Under the pieces are notes generated by a model. That model ran no database searches. It had not been told where the DNA came from and saw only the letters and a program-made list of their open reading frames with translations. Positions 62,237 to 64,000 of a stretch of DNA of 64,000 bases are shown here, in pieces (position 1 is the first letter of the stretch; every line of letters begins with the position of its first letter). Source of the DNA: Mucidula mucida (taxonomy: Eukaryota > Basidiomycota > Agaricomycetes > Agaricales > Physalacriaceae); contig JADNYV010000066.1 in NCBI GenBank assembly GCA_015501055.1, positions 62,001-126,000 of the forward strand, in the 5' to 3' direction. The position numbers and the translations under genes were made by a program.

Positions 62237-62814
62237 GGCCGTCAACGAGGAACACAGAGTAGGATAGATTGAAATCATTTTAATAGCGGGACTGGGAACC
62301 ATTACACGAGGATAGGGACGACCAGGGCTTGCACGTTCAACTTTCGAAAGGTGATCAGAAGGTCATGAAGTTCAGATGTCGTTTTGCGACACACGTGCAC
62401 GCCCTAATACTTGCATTGACCACGTACCTTGATCGTTGGTGGTCAAAGAACACGATTCCTGACATATAATGCGCATGTTCGTAAAATCGAATGCGTCTAG
62501 ATGTTGAGCTTCCTGCGTTACGTTGTGTTCTGGAAAACACACATCGAGCCTAAAAACAGGCTTGCCATGGACGGCCATACCGATTTCAGAACCGTTGTAG
62601 TGATGCAGTTTGTTGATTCTCCAGATCCAAAAATGGCACCGACGTCAGTGTTTGGCGTCAAGCTGAATATCAAATAAAAGGTACGCCACACAGCGACCGT
62701 TGCACTAAAGATAGAACGAGATTGAAATGACGCGTCATAGAGGTGTCATAGCGCCCCGCCACGCACTATAAAGAAGGATTGAGCAACTTAATTTAAGTCA
62801 CCCATCGTACTCAC
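62237..62814. other. Divergent intergenic region, GH92 and small protein
   Basis: About 580 bases between two divergent starts. TATAAA at 62767-62772 is 43 bases upstream of the small-protein ATG. No coding region is supported. Confidence 0.5.
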
Positions 62815-63386
62815 ATGTCGACCACCGAACAATTTGCTCCTACCGCCACCACCGTTCACCCAACCGCTGTTGGCTCCGGCACTCGTCCTGATATGACTGA
62901 GCCCAGTTCCCAGTCAAGCGATTCTGGTAGTGCACAAGTTGGCGACTCGTCCTCAGAATATCCAAAGCAGCTACACGCTGGCGCTGTCGGCTATGGGCCC
63001 AACTATCACGTCGGTCCGGTACGCGGGTTGTTTTTGTCCCCTTCCGTTACATAGCATTTACGCTTTGGCAGACCATGACGGACAAGATCGCAGGCATGAA
63101 GGAAGTCGTCAAAGGCAAAGTGACGAAGAATCCGGATTTGATTCAACACGGTCAGGAGAGAAGGACCGGCGTTTTGCATGAGAAGGAGAGAGAATCTGAC
63201 GTAAGCTATACAGCGAATGCGGCGCTTCCAATCCTGAACATTTGACAGATGCAGTCAAACCCGTTTGAGCACGCGGACGATGGTGACTCGAAGCAACATA
63301 ACATGAGGGAGCAGGCAGCCACAGTAGCGCCCGAGGGTACCGATGCTGCCAGCCAGCAGCGGCAGGGCGAGCATGTAGGCCACTAA
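62815..63386 (+). CDS. Small hydrophilic protein, CsbD-like/stress-type
   Basis: Three exons, 62815-63018, 63072-63200 and 63249-63386, sum to 156 residues starting MSTTEQFAPTATTVHPTAVG. The N-terminal half is Ser/Thr/Pro-rich and ends YPKQLHAGAVGYGPNYHVGP. The middle exon reads MTDKIAGMKEVVKGKVTKNP and then LIQHGQERRTGVLHEKE. It resembles the K-x-K-G-x-x-x-x-x-x-G-K pattern of CsbD-type and related fungal stress proteins, but weakly. The C-terminal exon is Gln/Glu/His-rich and disordered. No signal peptide or membrane segment. Splice sites are standard and phases are all zero. Function unknown; a desiccation- or stress-related role is only a guess. Confidence 0.7.
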
Positions 63387-63909
63387 AGAATCTGTAACAT
63401 TGTATACCGCCTCCATTGAAGGATGGACGCAATAATTTCATGAAGCATCACGTAACAGCCGGTGTCAGGAAAGGATCGCGAGAACATCACCTGGTCGTCA
63501 CAAGGGCTATTGACCTTGGCACGCAATTGCTCATCAGTTCGCCACCCACATGTTACATCTCGTTCAGCCATGCATCCTGCCCTATTCACCTCTAAATCTT
63601 CGGAAACAAGTGGTGTCATCAAATGCACGACGCGAGTCTATTTAGGATTATTTTCATCGTAAAATGATCACATTGACGACGAGAAGAGGTACCCGCAGCG
63701 GTCCGTGCAGGCATGGCCAGCCCCGGGCAGTAATACTGAGATGCACATTCTTCCGATAATTCAACACCGGAGTAAATGGAACTTTCCTTCGAGGGTATAA
63801 AATACATCCAGAGCGACTACCATGGACTCGAACGCGTTGACTCAAACGGCACCCGAAAGGCTCATATATTGCGACGCGACACCAACCGAACCTCTCAAAT
63901 TTCTTCGTC
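63387..63909. other. Intergenic, promoter of the last gene
   Basis: About 520 bases. TATAAAAT at about 63796-63803, some 110 bases upstream of the last ATG, is a likely TATA box. No coding region is supported. Confidence 0.5.
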
Positions 63910-64000
63910 ATGCGTTCTTTCTTGTCTATCATTTCTGCCGCGCTCTTGATTCCATTCATTTCTGCGGCTCCTCCTGCTGAACTTGCAAAGCGTCAAGACA
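63910..64000 (+). CDS. Secreted protein, 5' end only
   Basis: The ATG at 63910 begins MRSFLSIISAALLIPFISAA, a clear signal peptide with cleavage expected after ISAA or SAAP. It is followed by PPAELAKRQD, where KR is a possible Kex2 processing site. A TATA box lies about 110 bases upstream. The frame is still open at the window end. A pre-pro layout of this kind is common in fungal secreted enzymes and effectors; the family cannot be told from 30 residues. Confidence 0.65.
   Translation, partial: MRSFLSIISAALLIPFISAAPPAELAKRQD

Overview
This is a stretch of nuclear DNA from a filamentous fungus, most likely a mushroom-forming basidiomycete (Agaricomycetes). Genes are dense and on both strands. 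They are split by many short introns of about 45-60 bases with GT-AG ends, plus a few GC-AG introns. Several proteins belong to families typical of Agaricomycetes: a PriA-like cysteine-rich secreted protein, a DUF7918-type protein and an unnamed multi-pass membrane family. I saw no tRNA, rRNA, CRISPR array or virus. Exon boundaries were worked out by eye from splice signals and reading-frame continuity. Where exon sums are given they divide by three.

Layout. 1-972: 3' part of an unrecognised gene. 1.3-3.5 kb: Sch9-type AGC kinase. 3.7-5.9 kb: eIF3 subunit L. 6.9-8.0 kb: APH-like kinase-fold protein. 8.4-9.4 kb: mitochondrial HMG-box protein, head to head with MED8 (9.5-10.2 kb). 10.4-12.9 kb: secreted PriA-like repeat protein. 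13.2-16.1 kb and 25.4-28.4 kb: two closely related mitochondrial aconitase genes in direct orientation. Between them lie an AMP-binding CoA ligase, a delta-9 fatty acid desaturase, a 1,254-bp hAT-like transposon with 8-bp target duplications, and a secreted SMP-30/lactonase-like protein. 29.1-30.1 kb: DUF7918-type gene. 31.1 kb: LSM8. 32.0-33.3 kb: ribose-5-phosphate isomerase, divergent from the pentafunctional AROM gene (34.2-39.3 kb). 39.8-41.9 kb: type-2 NADH dehydrogenase. 42.3-44.6 kb: secreted type-B carboxylesterase. 45.9-48.0 kb: ferric-reductase-like oxidoreductase. 49.0-51.2 kb: sugar transporter. 52.3-54.6 kb: COQ8/ABC1 kinase. 55.0-56.5 kb: multi-pass membrane protein. 56.9-59.0 kb: two tandem calmodulin genes. 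59.1-62.2 kb: GH92 alpha-mannosidase. 62.8-63.4 kb: small stress-type protein. 63.9 kb: start of a secreted protein cut by the window end.

How they fit together. Most genes are housekeeping: translation (eIF3l), transcription (MED8), RNA decay or splicing (LSM8), aromatic amino acid synthesis (AROM), pentose phosphate pathway (RKI1), and mitochondrial respiration and DNA maintenance (aconitase, NDE, COQ8, HMG protein). A second group acts at the cell surface or outside the cell: esterase, GH92, sugar porter, ferric reductase, lactonase and PriA-like protein. I found no obvious secondary-metabolite cluster.

Two features stand out. The aconitase pair has a mosaic pattern of near-identical and diverged patches that points to gene conversion. 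Apparent single-base deletions are concentrated between about 10.1 and 23.5 kb, where they break the frames of otherwise well-preserved genes, while genes outside this block read cleanly. This looks more like a poor consensus than true pseudogenes, so frameshifts in that block should be treated with caution.
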